A stretch of DNA of 64,000 nucleotides from Natrialbaceae archaeon AArc-T1-2 (GTDB lineage: Archaea; Halobacteriota; Halobacteria; Halobacteriales; Natrialbaceae): positions 1,364,001 to 1,428,000 of the forward strand of contig NZ_CP127174.1 of the NCBI RefSeq assembly GCF_030273315.1, in the 5' to 3' direction. Positions 1 to 9,484 of this stretch are shown here, one piece after another. Every line of letters begins with the position of its first letter. Position 1 is the stretch's first letter. The notes beneath the pieces were generated by a model that did no database searches, was not told the DNA's origin, and worked only from the letters and a program-made list of their open reading frames with translations. Made by a program: the position numbers and the translations under genes.

Positions 1-1
1 C

Positions 2-460
2 CAGCTCCTGCGCGAGGTCGCCGTTCAGATCGTCCGCGTGGCAACGCTCGAGGATGTCGACCGGATCGTCACACCCGCGGCGATGGGCATTCACATCTCG
101 ACGGCCGTCTCGCTGGCCACCGACATTCCGATGACGGTGATCCGCAAACGCGAGTACGGGCTCGACGGCGAGGTCGAGATCGCCCAGCAGACGGGCTACT
201 CCGAGAACGAGATGTACATCAACGACGTCCGCGCGGGCGAACGCGTCCTCGTCATCGACGACGTGCTCTCGACCGGCGGGACGCTGGCGGCCGTCCTCGA
301 GGCGCTCGAGGAGATCGGTGCCGAGGTCGTCGACACCGTCGCCGTCATCGAAAAAGTCGGCGACGAAAACGAAGTCGCTGACGCGGGCTACGACGTCGAG
401 ACGCTGATCCAGGTCGACGTCGTCGACGGCGAGGTCGTCATCGTCGAGGACGAAGGGTGA
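2..460 (+). CDS. hpt: Hypoxanthine/guanine phosphoribosyltransferase-like protein (5' end outside window)
   Basis: This is a purine-salvage enzyme of the archaeal HGPTRTase-like family, which joins a purine base to PRPP. The reading frame is open from base 2, so the N-terminus lies outside the window; the GTG at 38 is internal. The PRPP-binding loop is clear ([13 protein letters not shown]), preceded by an AAMGIH segment and [12 protein letters not shown], an arrangement I recall from archaeal hpt proteins. The usual length is about 185 residues and about 150 are present. Base specificity (hypoxanthine, guanine or adenine) cannot be read from the sequence. Confidence 0.8.
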   Translation, partial: QLLREVAVQIVRVATLEDVDRIVTPAAMGIHISTAVSLATDIPMTVIRKREYGLDGEVEIAQQTGYSENEMYINDVRAGERVLVIDDVLSTGGTLAAVLEALEEIGAEVVDTVAVIEKVGDENEVADAGYDVETLIQVDVVDGEVVIVEDEG

Positions 461-471
461 GACGGACCGTC

Positions 472-780
472 TCAGGGCCGCGTCGTCGCCCAGACGGCGG
501 TGACCGCCAGCAACGCCGCCGGTAGCAACGGAAAGATGAGCAACATGAAGAAGTAGTAGTCGCCGCCAAACGGCGGTAACAGCAGGATCGCAAGCGGCGC
601 GACGATGAACGCGAGGATCATGACGCCGACCAGAACCCACCCCCGCCAGCCGAACTCGCGGTCGACCTCGGCCGGATGGGGAGCGTCGTGGTCGTCTATC
701 GCATCGGCGTCGTCGGTGGACCCGTCGCCGTCGAACGCCGCCGGATCGTGGACGTAGCCGCCGTCGTCACTCGAGGTCAC
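472..780 (-). CDS. Small two-helix membrane protein, haloarchaeal hypothetical
   Basis: A 102-residue protein starting with GTG. The first 45 residues are very acidic and probably cytoplasmic. Two hydrophobic helices follow, at about residues 48-67 and 76-98, separated by a short FGGDYY turn, and the protein ends just after the second helix in ATTRP. It lies convergent to the hpt-like gene and 47 bp beyond the start of the downstream same-strand oxidoreductase, so it could share that promoter region. I recognise no functional motif; acidic codon use fits a real haloarchaeal gene. Confidence 0.6.
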   Translation of the reverse strand: MTSSDDGGYVHDPAAFDGDGSTDDADAIDDHDAPHPAEVDREFGWRGWVLVGVMILAFIVAPLAILLLPPFGGDYYFFMLLIFPLLPAALLAVTAVWATTRP

Positions 781-827
781 GCCTCGAGGTTACGGCTGCG
801 CCGGCATAGCCCTCACGGTTCGCTCGG

Positions 828-1853
828 CTACAGTTCGCTGTCGGGACGGACGACGACCTTGCCAAAGCCCTCGCGCTCTTCGAGCATCTCGTGGGCGCGG
901 GGCGTCTCGCTCATCGGGAAGACGTCACGGATCGCGGGCTCGAAGGTGCCGTCCCAGACGAGCTCGAGCACGTCGTCGACCTGTTCGGGCGTGGCCATCG
1001 TCGAGCCGATGATCTCGAGCTGGTTCCAGAAGATCCGTGGGATGTCGGTCTCGGGGTTGCCGCCGCCGGTGCCCCCACAGGTGACGAGTCGGCCGCCCTT
1101 GGCGAGGCTCTTGATCGAGTCCTGCCAGGTGGGTGCGCCGACGTGTTCGACGACGACGTCGACGCCCGCGCCGTCGGTCTCCGAGCGGACCCACTTCGCG
1201 AAGTTCTCCTCCTCGTAGTTACAGACGTAGTCAGCGCCGTGGTCTTTGGCGTACTCGAGTTTTTCCTCCGTGCTGCCGGTGGCGTACACTTCCGCACCCG
1301 CGTAGTCGGCGATCTGGAGGGCGGCGTGGCCGACCCCGCCGCTGGCTCCGAGGACCAGCACTTTTTCGCCGGCCTCTAGGTCCGCACGATCGATCAGCAT
1401 CCGCCAGGCGGTCTGGAAGACGAGCGCACACGAACCCGCGACCTCCCAGTCGACGTGTTCGGGCACCGGGATCAGGTTGTCCTCGGAGATGGCGGTGTAC
1501 TCGGAGTGGACGCCCGGGACGTGCTCGCCGATGATGTGGAAGTTCGGATCGAGCGTGGGGTCGTCCATCCGGAGGTCGCCGACGCCGGCCGAGACCGCCA
1601 CGTGGTCGCCTTCCGAAAAGCGGGTGACGTCCTCGCCGGTCTCGACGACGACGCCCGCGCCGTCGCTGCCCGGGATGTGGGGCATCTCGAGGTCGAGCGT
1701 CGGGAGCCCGCGTCGGGTCCAGACGTCGAGGTGGTTCAACGCCGCCGATTTGACGTCGACCAGTACCTCGTCCCGGCCGACCTCCGGATCGGGGTACTCG
1801 CCGTACTCGATGACGTCCGTGTCGCCGTGCTCGGTGATCTTGACGGCTTGCAT
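828..1853 (-). CDS. MDR-superfamily NAD(P)H oxidoreductase (quinone oxidoreductase/alcohol dehydrogenase-like)
   Basis: A 341-residue medium-chain dehydrogenase/reductase. The N-terminal GroES-like domain (about 1-135) has the ALNHLDVWTRRG and GSDGAGVV signatures. The Rossmann domain (about 140-300) has the nucleotide loop VLVLGASGGVGHAALQ. The four-cysteine structural zinc lobe of classical alcohol dehydrogenases is absent, which points to the quinone-oxidoreductase side of the family. The substrate is unknown. The ATG at 1853 fits the family N-terminus (MQAVKITEHG). It is a single gene with a 164-bp divergent gap to moaB. Confidence 0.85.
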   Translation of the reverse strand: MQAVKITEHGDTDVIEYGEYPDPEVGRDEVLVDVKSAALNHLDVWTRRGLPTLDLEMPHIPGSDGAGVVVETGEDVTRFSEGDHVAVSAGVGDLRMDDPTLDPNFHIIGEHVPGVHSEYTAISEDNLIPVPEHVDWEVAGSCALVFQTAWRMLIDRADLEAGEKVLVLGASGGVGHAALQIADYAGAEVYATGSTEEKLEYAKDHGADYVCNYEEENFAKWVRSETDGAGVDVVVEHVGAPTWQDSIKSLAKGGRLVTCGGTGGGNPETDIPRIFWNQLEIIGSTMATPEQVDDVLELVWDGTFEPAIRDVFPMSETPRAHEMLEEREGFGKVVVRPDSEL

Positions 1854-2017
1854 ACCAGCATCAACGGATAGGCCATACTAAACGGTGGTGCTAACGGCAG
1901 TAGCCGATCGTTTACTCGACAGTCGACGACAATGTACGCCATGTGGGGTCGTCGACGACCACTCGAGACGGGGTGGGGTGAGACGGACGGACCGTTTTTC
2001 ACACCACGAGGTGAAAG

Positions 2018-2542
2018 GTGACCGTGACCAGCCAGTCATCCGGCAACACAGTCGGTGCGGCGATCGTCACGATCACCTCGGAGGGATCGCTCGATGACGA
2101 TCCCGCGGGCGATTCGGTCGCCGAAGCGTTCGAGGCGGACGACCACGAAATCGCGACGCGCGAGCTCATCGCACGCGGCCACGACAACGTCCAGTCGAAG
2201 GTGTCACGCGCCGTCGACCGGGACGACGTCGACATCGTCGTCACGGTCGGCGGGACGGGCGTCGAACCGCAGGACGCCACGCTCGAGGCAGTCGGACCGT
2301 TGCTCGATAAGGATCTGCCCGCCTTCGCCGATCTGTTTCACGCGCTCACATACGACGAAATCGGAATCAGCGTCGTCTCGAGTCGGGCACTCGGCGGGAT
2401 CGCAGACGGCGTGGCGATCTTCTGTCTCCCCAACGACGAAGTGACCGCACGAATCGCGAGCGAGGAGATCATCGTCCCACAGGCATCGCGGCTGGCGACG
2501 CTTGCGAACGGAACGCGAGACGAGGAGGAAACAGAGACGTGA
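2018..2542 (+). CDS. moaB: Molybdenum cofactor biosynthesis protein MoaB/Mog family
   Basis: A 174-residue MoaB/MogA-fold protein, which adenylylates molybdopterin before molybdate insertion. The core motif TVGGTGVEPQDATLEA is present, followed by LPAFADLFHAL and SSRALGGIADGVAIFCLP, as in the family. The residue usually given as Arg in GGTGxxxRD is Gln here. GTG at 2018 is preceded by AGGTGA at 2009-2014, a reasonable ribosome-binding site; GTG at 2024 is an alternative. The 3' end overlaps the next gene by 4 bp (GTGA), so the two are probably translationally coupled. A moeA gene is at 26.1 kb. Confidence 0.87.
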   Translation: MTVTSQSSGNTVGAAIVTITSEGSLDDDPAGDSVAEAFEADDHEIATRELIARGHDNVQSKVSRAVDRDDVDIVVTVGGTGVEPQDATLEAVGPLLDKDLPAFADLFHALTYDEIGISVVSSRALGGIADGVAIFCLPNDEVTARIASEEIIVPQASRLATLANGTRDEEETET

Positions 2543-3267
2543 CGGGCGAGCAAGAACAGAAACAGACGGTCCGCGAACGCGTGTGGGACGATCTCGAGGA
2601 CCGCGGCGAGGCGCGGTTTCCGTTTCCACCCCACGGCCGCATCCCCAACTTCGCCGGTGCGAGCGAGGCAGCCGATCGCCTGGCCGACCAGTCCGAGTGG
2701 CACGAGGCGGAGACGATCAAGGCGAACCCCGATGCGCCACAGCTTCCCGTCCGTCGCCGGGCGCTCCGGGAGGGGAAGACGGTCTACATGGCCGTGCCGC
2801 GACTGCGCGAGTCGGATTGCTTTCTCGAACTCGATCCCGACGAACTCGCCGACTACGACGCCGCGACGACCGTCTCGGGCTCGTCGGAACACGGCGTCCA
2901 GATCGGTCCCGACGACGTCGCCGAGATCGACCTGATCGTCTCGGGAAGCGTCGCCGTCACGGAAGCAGGGGCACGGGTCGGCAAGGGCGAAGGATACAGC
3001 GACCTCGAGTACGCCATCCTTCGTGAACTCGAACTCGTCGACGAGGAGACGCCGGTCGCCACGACGGTTCACGAACGACAGGTGATCGAAGGGCCGGTGA
3101 CGACGGGTGAACACGACGTGTCGATGGACCTGATCGTCACGCCGGAGCGGGTCGTTCGACCGGCCGCTGGCGCGAACCCGACCGGAATCGACTGGGAACT
3201 CCTATCTGAGGACCGCCTCGAGGAGATTCCGGTGTTGGGACGGCTCCGGTCGGGAGCCGAATCCTGA
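2539..3267 (+). CDS. 5-formyltetrahydrofolate cyclo-ligase family protein
   Basis: A 242-residue protein of the MTHFS fold, which converts 5-formyl-THF to methenyl-THF with ATP. It has the haloarchaeal form of the family: an early FPFPPHGRIPNFAGA stretch, KANPDAPQLPVRRRAL in the substrate region, and a glycine-rich GARVGKGEGYSDLEYA loop near the nucleotide site. It starts with GTG inside the moaB stop codon, so the pair is co-translated. Folate and pterin cofactor genes sharing an operon is plausible, but the exact substrate in haloarchaea is inferred from family membership only. Confidence 0.8.
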   Translation: MTGEQEQKQTVRERVWDDLEDRGEARFPFPPHGRIPNFAGASEAADRLADQSEWHEAETIKANPDAPQLPVRRRALREGKTVYMAVPRLRESDCFLELDPDELADYDAATTVSGSSEHGVQIGPDDVAEIDLIVSGSVAVTEAGARVGKGEGYSDLEYAILRELELVDEETPVATTVHERQVIEGPVTTGEHDVSMDLIVTPERVVRPAAGANPTGIDWELLSEDRLEEIPVLGRLRSGAES

Positions 3268-3678
3268 GGCTGTCGGTCGTGGACCTGCGAGCTACGGTCG
3301 GCCAGCGCGTGTCGGACGATCCCGTTCCAACGGCTGATTACGTATGTCTGACCGACGTACGGGTCGTCGAAAACTGCAGGGCAAAGGCGAGCCGTCGGGA
3401 GCGCGGCCCGCCGGCAGACAGGAAAAGCCACGATCATGCCCTAGGTGATGGTGGGGGAAGGTGTGGTGGGGGTGCTGGAAGTCGCGGGTCGACGAAGTGG
3501 TGGGGGTGGGGTGGGGGTTGGGTTCGTCGTCGCCCGTCGACCTCCAATCCAGTATTGGATCCAATGGTACTTGAACGGGGGCGACGGTATAGGACCCTTA
3601 GCCCGGATTTCCGCGAGTTTAATGCCAGTTTACGAGAGTGAAATTCGGGGAGAAACCGTTCACGTCGCCGGTATTCAG
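3268..3678. other. Intergenic region with G-rich tract and palindrome, no convincing gene
   Basis: About 410 bp between two convergent genes. From 3446 to 3525 the + strand carries repeated G runs (GTGGTGGGGG-type), a candidate G-quadruplex or replication-slippage tract. At 3554-3565 there is a perfect 12-bp palindrome, ATTGGATCCAAT, inside a larger inverted arrangement of CCAAT/ATTGG. The minus-strand frame here codes a His/Pro-rich stretch with no recognisable features. I see no tRNA-like cloverleaf. Confidence 0.5.
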
Positions 3679-4002
3679 TTAGTCGACGAGCTCGTCGGCG
3701 ACCACGTCGGCTGCGACGAGTCGCGGGTCGATCGCGAGATCGAGCTGTCCCCTGACGAACTCGGGGACCGAATCAGTCGCGTAGACGACCGTCCGGAGGT
3801 CGTCGTTTACGTCGACCGCGATCGGGATCGTCGTCGCCTGGGCGACGTCGGTCAGCACGTACAGATCGGCCTCGACGATGCCGGCGTCCTCCAGGTCGGG
3901 TCGCGTGAGGTGGGCGTCCGAGTCGACCCGAGTGACGTCGACGCCCGCATCCTCGAGGGCGTCGCCGATGTCGTCGTCGGGGCCAGCGACAATCGCCTGC
4001 AT
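3679..4002 (-). CDS. Conserved haloarchaeal protein downstream of guaA (DUF7126-like)
   Basis: A 107-residue protein beginning [11 protein letters not shown]. The ATG at 4002 overlaps the guaA stop in ATGA, which sets the start better than the longer frame running back into guaA. It looks like a small Rossmann-like domain: a beta strand with a Gly loop, then DALEDAGVDVTRV, then YVLTDVAQATTIPIA and a VVYATDSVPEFVRGQLDL segment. The position directly after guaA in a pyrG-guaA operon suggests a nucleotide-linked role, but none is established. I recall the family as DUF7126; that label is from memory. Confidence 0.75.
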   Translation of the reverse strand: MQAIVAGPDDDIGDALEDAGVDVTRVDSDAHLTRPDLEDAGIVEADLYVLTDVAQATTIPIAVDVNDDLRTVVYATDSVPEFVRGQLDLAIDPRLVAADVVADELVD

Positions 4003-4919
4003 CACTCGTACTCGATGGTCGCAGGTGGTTTGTGCGTGACGTCGTAGACGACCCGGGCGACGTCGTCGTTCTCGCCGGTGATCCGAGACTGGATGCGCTG
4101 GAGGGTTTCCCAGTCGATCTGCTGGGCCTGGGCGGTCATCCCGTCTCGGGAGTCGACCGACCGGACGGAAACGACCCAGCCGTGGACGCGGTTGTCGCCT
4201 TTGACGCCCGTCGCCTTGCCGATCACCGCAGCGAGCGCCTGCCACGGGTCGTACTCCTCGAGTTCCTCTTCGACGACGTGACAGGCCTCGCGGGCGACCG
4301 CGAGTTTCTCCTCGGTGACCTCGCCGATCACGCGCACGGCGAGTCCGGGGCCGGGGAACGGCATCCGCTCGGCGACGACCTCCTCGAGGCCGAGGTGACG
4401 CGCGACTTCCCGGACCTCGTCTTTGTAGAGGTCGCGGACGGGCTCGACGATGTCCTCGAAGTCGACGACCTCGGGCAGACCGCCGACATTGTGATGGGAC
4501 TTGATGCCCCCTTCGCTCTCGATGCGGTCGGGGTAGATCGTCCCCTGCACGAGGTAGTCGGCGTCCGCATCGCGGGCCTCGCGTTCGAACTCCCGGATGA
4601 ACTGCTCGCCGATGACCGCGCGTTTCTCCTCGGGATCGGTGACGCCAGAGAGGGCCTCGAGGAATCGCTCTCTGGCGTCGACGATCCGCAGCGAGTCCAT
4701 GTAGGAAAACGTCTCTTCGATCTGTTCGGTCTCGCCTTTGCGCATCAGGCCGGTGTCGACGTAGACCGGGGTGAGCTGGTCGCCGACGGCCTCGTAGGCC
4801 AGTGCGGCGGCGACCGAGGAGTCGACCCCGCCCGAGAGGGCGATGACCGCATTTGCGTCGCCGATTTCGTCGTCGATCTCTTCAATTGCGTCTGGTACGA
4901 ACGTCTCTGTCTCTACCAT
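4002..4919 (-). CDS. guaA: GMP synthase ATP-pyrophosphatase subunit (GuaA subunit B)
   Basis: A 305-residue N-type ATP pyrophosphatase that adenylylates XMP and aminates it to GMP. The PP-loop SGGVDSS lies near residue 30, followed by [12 protein letters not shown], and the C-terminal dimerisation domain is present ([17 protein letters not shown] at the end). The class I glutamine amidotransferase domain of bacterial GuaA is missing, as in the split archaeal enzyme; the glutaminase subunit is not in this window. The ATG overlaps the pyrG stop by one base, giving the operon pyrG-guaA-DUF7126. Confidence 0.93.
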   Translation of the reverse strand: MVETETFVPDAIEEIDDEIGDANAVIALSGGVDSSVAAALAYEAVGDQLTPVYVDTGLMRKGETEQIEETFSYMDSLRIVDARERFLEALSGVTDPEEKRAVIGEQFIREFEREARDADADYLVQGTIYPDRIESEGGIKSHHNVGGLPEVVDFEDIVEPVRDLYKDEVREVARHLGLEEVVAERMPFPGPGLAVRVIGEVTEEKLAVAREACHVVEEELEEYDPWQALAAVIGKATGVKGDNRVHGWVVSVRSVDSRDGMTAQAQQIDWETLQRIQSRITGENDDVARVVYDVTHKPPATIEYE

Positions 4920-6598
4920 CAGTGAGTAACCTCCGTTTCAGTGTCCGATTCGGTCTCCGGGTCCGTGACAGTCCCGCCGTCGTGTGCGAGGGCAGCTTCG
5001 ACCAATCCCAGAAACGGCGGACTCGGCTGTCCGGGCCGGGACGTGTACTCGGGGTGAAACTGCGTCCCCAGGAAGTAGGGGTGGGTCTCGAGTTCGAGGA
5101 TCTCCATCCGGTTTCCGGCCGTCCCGGAGAACACGAGCGGTTCGTCCTCGAAGTGATCGAAGTACTCGGGGTTGACCTCGTAGCGGTGTCGATGACGCTC
5201 CGTACAGGACGTATCCTCGTAGAGGTCGTACGCGAGCGTCTGGGGCTCGATCACCGTCGTGTGCTCGCCGAGTCGCATCGTTCCGCCCAGGTTCTCGACC
5301 TCGTACTGTTCGGGCAGGATGTCGATGACGGGGTGGGGCGTCTCCTCGTCCATCTCCGCTGAGTGAGCGTCCTCGAGCCCGAGCACGTTGCGGGCGTACT
5401 CGACGACGGCCATCTGGAAGCCGAGACAGAGCCCGAGGAACGGAATCTCGTTCTCGCGGGCGTACTGGACCGCCCGGATCTTCCCTTCCGAGCCACGCAT
5501 CCCGAAGCCGCCGGGGACGATGACCGCGTCGACGGCCTCGAGCTGGTCGTCGTAGCTGTCGGCCATCTCGTCGGCGGCCACCCAGTGGACGTTGACGTCG
5601 GCTCCGACCTCGAAGCCAGCGTGTTTCAACGACTCGTGGATCGACATGTACGCGTCCTCTAAGTCGTACTTGCCGACGAGCGCGACGTCGACCTCGTCGT
5701 CTTTCGCCGTGGTGACGATCTCGCGCCACTCGTTCGATCGCTCACCCTCCGGCAGGGCGTCGTCGTCGAGCCCGAAGTGCTTGAGGACGTACTGGTCTAA
5801 CCCCTCGTCTTCGACCATCAGCGGGACGTGATAGACGTCCTCGACGTCGGGGTTCGAGAACACCGCCTCGGTGGGGATGTCACAGAACAGCGCGATCTTC
5901 TCTTTGGTCTTCGGCTCGAGGCGGTCCTCACAGCGGCCGACGATGACGTCGGGCTGGAGGCCGATCGAACGCACCTCCTTGACGCTGTGCTGGGTCGGTT
6001 TGGTCTTCTGTTCGCCGTTTTTCGAGTACGGCACCAGCGTGACGTGGACGAACAGGATGTCCTCCTCGTCTTCTTCGTGGGCGAACTGACGCAAGGCCTC
6101 GAGGTAGGGCATCCCTTCGATGTCGCCGACGGTGCCGCCGACCTCGACGAGACAGACGTCAGTGCCCTCGGCGGCCTCGCGGATGCGCCGTTTGATGTCG
6201 TCGGTGATGTGTGGGATGATCTGGACCGTCTTTCCCAGATAATCGCCCGCACGCTCTTTCTCGATGACGTGCTGATAGGTCTTCCCCGTCGTAATGTTGT
6301 GGTCCGAGGTCATGTCGATGTCGAGGAACCGTTCGTAGTTCCCCAGGTCGAGGTCGACCTCGCCGCCGTCTTCTAAGACGTAGACCTCGCCGTGTTGGTA
6401 AGGGTTCATCGTCCCCGCATCGACGTTGAGGTAGGGGTCGATCTTTACCGCGGTCACGTCGAACCCGGCGTTTTTCAGGAGTCGACCGGTGCTCGCGGCC
6501 GTGATTCCCTTGCCGAGTCCCGACATCACCCCGCCGGTGACGAAAATGAACTTGTTCCCCAGCGAGGGGTCGTACTCAGTGTCCGGTTCCGTCGGCAT
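4919..6598 (-). CDS. pyrG: CTP synthase
   Basis: A 559-residue enzyme converting UTP to CTP with ATP and glutamine. The N-terminal synthetase domain opens with [18 protein letters not shown]; the C-terminal class I glutaminase has the nucleophile elbow GLCLGFQMA and ends with FHPEYTSRP. The frame extends upstream to 6664, but family alignment and the acidic [16 protein letters not shown] start favour the ATG at 6598. First gene of the pyrG-guaA operon, so both pyrimidine and purine end steps are coordinated. Confidence 0.95.
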   Translation of the reverse strand: MPTEPDTEYDPSLGNKFIFVTGGVMSGLGKGITAASTGRLLKNAGFDVTAVKIDPYLNVDAGTMNPYQHGEVYVLEDGGEVDLDLGNYERFLDIDMTSDHNITTGKTYQHVIEKERAGDYLGKTVQIIPHITDDIKRRIREAAEGTDVCLVEVGGTVGDIEGMPYLEALRQFAHEEDEEDILFVHVTLVPYSKNGEQKTKPTQHSVKEVRSIGLQPDVIVGRCEDRLEPKTKEKIALFCDIPTEAVFSNPDVEDVYHVPLMVEDEGLDQYVLKHFGLDDDALPEGERSNEWREIVTTAKDDEVDVALVGKYDLEDAYMSIHESLKHAGFEVGADVNVHWVAADEMADSYDDQLEAVDAVIVPGGFGMRGSEGKIRAVQYARENEIPFLGLCLGFQMAVVEYARNVLGLEDAHSAEMDEETPHPVIDILPEQYEVENLGGTMRLGEHTTVIEPQTLAYDLYEDTSCTERHRHRYEVNPEYFDHFEDEPLVFSGTAGNRMEILELETHPYFLGTQFHPEYTSRPGQPSPPFLGLVEAALAHDGGTVTDPETESDTETEVTH

Positions 6599-6920
6599 AC
6601 CGAGTGTCCGCGGGAACGATTGAAAACGATTTCGGGACCGCACCGCTCCGCGAACGGCTAGCACCCTCCACGCCCGCCGAGACGCCGGGCCAAATATTTT
6701 TCACTGGTAAGAGGACCGTCGCACTCGTGGCGGTAACCGGCGACTCGGCGTTCGATCTCGGGCGGATGGCCCGCAACCGGTACGTCGACACGCGGTCACG
6801 ACCGACGAGCCGACCGCCAGCTGGACGTGACGACAGTGGGGCCACCGCTCGGCGGTCGACGCCCGAGAACGTCACCTCGCAGCCGACGACGAAAAGTAGG
6901 TTCCGTCCGTCGGGTCGAGT
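6599..6920. promoter_or_regulatory. Divergent intergenic region between pyrG and the cyclophilin-like gene
   Basis: 322 bp with no convincing gene. The most AT-rich element is AAATATTTTT at about 6692-6701, which could serve as a TATA element for pyrG on the minus strand, leaving an mRNA leader of roughly 70 nt. The frames crossing the region code Arg/Thr/Pro-rich peptides of shadow type. Confidence 0.35.
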
Positions 6921-7298
6921 ATGGCGGATCTGCACGTGACCGTCGACGGTCGCGACCTCGAGGCGAGCTGGACCGACGGGACAGCCGACACGCGGGCCGC
7001 ACTCGAGGACGCACTCCCCCTCGAGGGTGAGGCGACCCGCTGGGGCGACGAGCTGTATTTCGAGATTCCGGTCGACGTCCCCGCCGAGAACGCCCGCGAA
7101 CGCGTCCCCGAAGGTGCGGTCGCCTACTGGCCCGCCGGCAACGCGCTCTGTCTGTTCTGGGGGGAGACGCCGGCCAGCGAGGGCGAGGAGCCGCACGCGG
7201 CGTCGCCGGTAACCGTCGTCGCGCGACTCGAGGACGTCTCCCCGCTTTCCAGCCTCGAGGGTGGGGCGCGGGTTCGACTCGAGCGCGTCAGTCGATAA
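6921..7298 (+). CDS. Cyclophilin-like fold protein (TM1367-type)
   Basis: A 125-residue small beta-barrel protein. It opens with MADLHVTVDGRDLEASW, has WGDELYFEIPVD in the middle and VAYWPAGNALCLFWGETPAS later, the pattern of the Cyclophil_like family (prototype TM1367). Members have a cyclophilin-like fold but no demonstrated prolyl isomerase activity. Its last 11 bases overlap the end of the convergent CNNM-type gene. A single-gene unit. Confidence 0.7.
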   Translation: MADLHVTVDGRDLEASWTDGTADTRAALEDALPLEGEATRWGDELYFEIPVDVPAENARERVPEGAVAYWPAGNALCLFWGETPASEGEEPHAASPVTVVARLEDVSPLSSLEGGARVRLERVSR

Positions 7299-8670
7299 TC
7301 TCGTCCTCGTCGAACGTAAACGGTTCCTCGGCGACGAGCCTGACGCTCTCGATCCGGGTTCCCGTGACGTGCTCGACGACGACGCTGATGCCGTCGTGTT
7401 CGACCCGGTCGCCTTCCCTGGCACGTCGACCGATCCGGGCGAGTACGAAGCCAGCGATCGTATCGTACCACGTCGTCTCCGGAAGCTCGAGGTCGAGCGT
7501 CTCGTTGACGTCGCCGATGGATACCTCACCCTGGATCGTCGCGGTTCGGTCGCCGATGATCTCGATTGGCGCTTGCTCGAGCGGCTGGAGGATCTCGCCG
7601 ACGACCACCTCGGTCGGGTCCTCGGTCGTGACGATCCCCTCGGTCGTGCCGAACTCGTCGACGACGACCGCGACGTGGGCCTGGCTCCCCTGGAGCTCCG
7701 CGAGCACCTCGTCTGCTGGCATCGTCTCGGGGACGTGAACCACAGGTTCGAGGACGTCCTCGAGCGATCGCTCGGTCGGATCGCGTTCCCCGTAGTGGCG
7801 CTCGCGGACGAGTTCACAGACGTTGACGGTGCCGACGACGGTGTCGAAACTGTCCTCGTAGACCGGCAGGTGCGTGTGGCCGCTGTAGGCACACGTCTGG
7901 ATGGCGTCCTCGAGGCTCTCACCGAGTTCGACCGCGTAGACGTCCGGCCGGGGGACCATGATCTCGTCGACGTGGGTCTCGGAGAACCGGAAGATGCGCT
8001 GGAGCCGCTCGCGTTCGTCGGCCTCGATCGCGCCCGCCCGTTGGCCGGCCTCGATCAGCTCCTGGAGCTCGGAACGGGTGACGTAGGCCGACTCGATCCG
8101 GGTGCCTGCACCGACGAGTTTGTTGATCGCGCGAGTGAGGACGTCGAAGACGACGACGAACGGGTAGAAGACGTACTCGGAGAGTTGCAACGGACGGGCG
8201 ACCCGCATCGCCCAGGACTCGGTGTTCTCGACGGCGTAAGACTTCGGGGCGCTCTCACAGAACAGCAACACCAGCGCCGTAACCCCAACCGTCGTAATGA
8301 GAACGGCCTGGCCCTGGGAGACGTAAAAGCCCAGCAGGGCCGTCGTCAGACTCGACATAGCGACGTTAGCGACGTTGTTACCCACCAGGATCGTCACGAG
8401 CAATCGGTGTGGATCCTCGAGCAGGCCCTTCGCGACGGCGGCGTTCGGGACGTCCTCCTCGAGGAAAACGTCGAGACGGTGTTTCGGAAGCGCGAACATC
8501 GCAATCTCAGACGACGAGAAAAAGGCGGAGACGCCCATCAGCATCGCGACCGCGACGACGCCCGCGGCCGTGAGGACCGACAGCGAAACGGCATCGATCA
8601 CGGACGTAGCCGCGACCGCGCCCACGTCGGTCACGTCGACGGACGACCGGAATGCCAGGAGACGTATCAT
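7288..8670 (-). CDS. CNNM/CorC-type membrane protein (DUF21, two CBS, CorC_HlyC)
   Basis: A 460-residue hemolysin-family protein. An N-terminal DUF21 domain of about four hydrophobic helices includes VSAFFSSSEIAMFALP and SESAPKSYAVE. A CBS pair follows (EIMVPRPDVYAVE; FGTTEGIVTTEDPTEVVVGEI) and a C-terminal CorC_HlyC transporter-associated domain. Relatives are implicated in Mg2+/Co2+ efflux or homeostasis; the ion here is not shown. The ATG at 8670 (MIRLLAF) leaves a short pre-membrane segment; the frame continues upstream into the neighbouring promoter, which argues against the longer start. Confidence 0.85.
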   Translation of the reverse strand: MIRLLAFRSSVDVTDVGAVAATSVIDAVSLSVLTAAGVVAVAMLMGVSAFFSSSEIAMFALPKHRLDVFLEEDVPNAAVAKGLLEDPHRLLVTILVGNNVANVAMSSLTTALLGFYVSQGQAVLITTVGVTALVLLFCESAPKSYAVENTESWAMRVARPLQLSEYVFYPFVVVFDVLTRAINKLVGAGTRIESAYVTRSELQELIEAGQRAGAIEADERERLQRIFRFSETHVDEIMVPRPDVYAVELGESLEDAIQTCAYSGHTHLPVYEDSFDTVVGTVNVCELVRERHYGERDPTERSLEDVLEPVVHVPETMPADEVLAELQGSQAHVAVVVDEFGTTEGIVTTEDPTEVVVGEILQPLEQAPIEIIGDRTATIQGEVSIGDVNETLDLELPETTWYDTIAGFVLARIGRRAREGDRVEHDGISVVVEHVTGTRIESVRLVAEEPFTFDEDEIID

Positions 8671-8770
8671 TTTTCGGGCGTCACGGGCGGAGAGAACGTA
8701 ATACTGCCGGACGTACGTCGTGGCGGGCTGGCCGTCGAGGCTATCACGCGAGACGCAACGCCCCCTCCGA

Positions 8771-8780
8771 TTATAAATAT
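8771..8780 (+). promoter_or_regulatory. TATA element for the PPOX-fold gene
   Basis: TTATAAATAT sits 33 bp before the ATG at 8813. An archaeal start site about 25 bp downstream gives a near-leaderless mRNA, which supports 8813 over the GTGs at 8801 and 8804. Confidence 0.6.
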
Positions 8781-8812
8781 CAACGGAGACATAGATAGGC
8801 GTGGTGCCCACA

Positions 8813-9241
8813 ATGTCTGATCCCTGGTACGGACGACGAATGGCGGTTGACGACGTCGAGACGTTCCTGAACGAGCAGGGAACCGGCGTACTCTGTCTCG
8901 CACGCGAGAGTCGGGCCTACGGCATCCCGATCGCGTTCGCCTACGACGCCGACGGCGAGCGGGCGATCCTCGATCTCGGGTTCGCCCCCGAGAGCAGAAA
9001 ACGCGAGTTCGTCGACGCAACCGACGAGGTCTGTCTCACCGTCTACGAACACGACGCACCCGACGACTGGACGAGCGTCGTCCTGAGCGGCGAACTCGTC
9101 GCGCTCGAGGAGGACGAAATCGGCGAGGAGACAGAATCCTGGTTCCACGAGGTCGCCGGCGACATCGACGTCGACGCGAGCGAACTCGAACTTCAGTGGT
9201 ACGAGCTCGTAGCCGAGACGGTCTCCGGGCGAGTGCAGTAA
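8813..9241 (+). CDS. PPOX-fold flavin-binding protein (pyridoxamine 5'-phosphate oxidase family)
   Basis: A 142-residue split-barrel protein of the PPOX superfamily, binding FMN or F420 in known members. It has the pattern GVLCLARESRAYGIPIAFAY, LDLGFAPESRKREF and a late WTSVVLSGELVALEEDE. A close paralogue (same GIGVLSLSRDGRAYAVPVSFAYD and LDLGFGPESKKRTF blocks) is at 42368-42811. The electron acceptor or substrate is unknown. A TATA element at 8771 drives it alone. Confidence 0.8.
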   Translation: MSDPWYGRRMAVDDVETFLNEQGTGVLCLARESRAYGIPIAFAYDADGERAILDLGFAPESRKREFVDATDEVCLTVYEHDAPDDWTSVVLSGELVALEEDEIGEETESWFHEVAGDIDVDASELELQWYELVAETVSGRVQ

Positions 9242-9484
9242 CGTTTGACGGTTTGCCGCCGTGTCTACGCGTGTCGCGTTCGACACGCTCGCTGAAGACG
9301 GTCGCTGCGACGGCCACGGTCGGATGTCACTCGCCGTTTCTGTCGGTGCCGTGTCCGATACCAACAGTTAACGGTGCGTGGAGTGAACGAATCACAGCGC
9401 TCGCTGTGTCGCGGGTGAACCCCAACAGAGACGCGCCTAGGGTGACAGACTCGGCTCCTAGCCGGCTCGCGGACGACTGCTACC

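Noticed and set aside
3292-3564. 90-residue His/Pro-rich minus-strand frame
   Set aside because: The His/Pro content comes from the G-run tract read in reverse; no domain, ribosome-binding site or typical acidic composition.
4032-4925. 297-residue + strand frame opposite guaA
   Set aside because: An antisense mirror of guaA with Asp/Val/Leu composition that follows from its codons; no domain.
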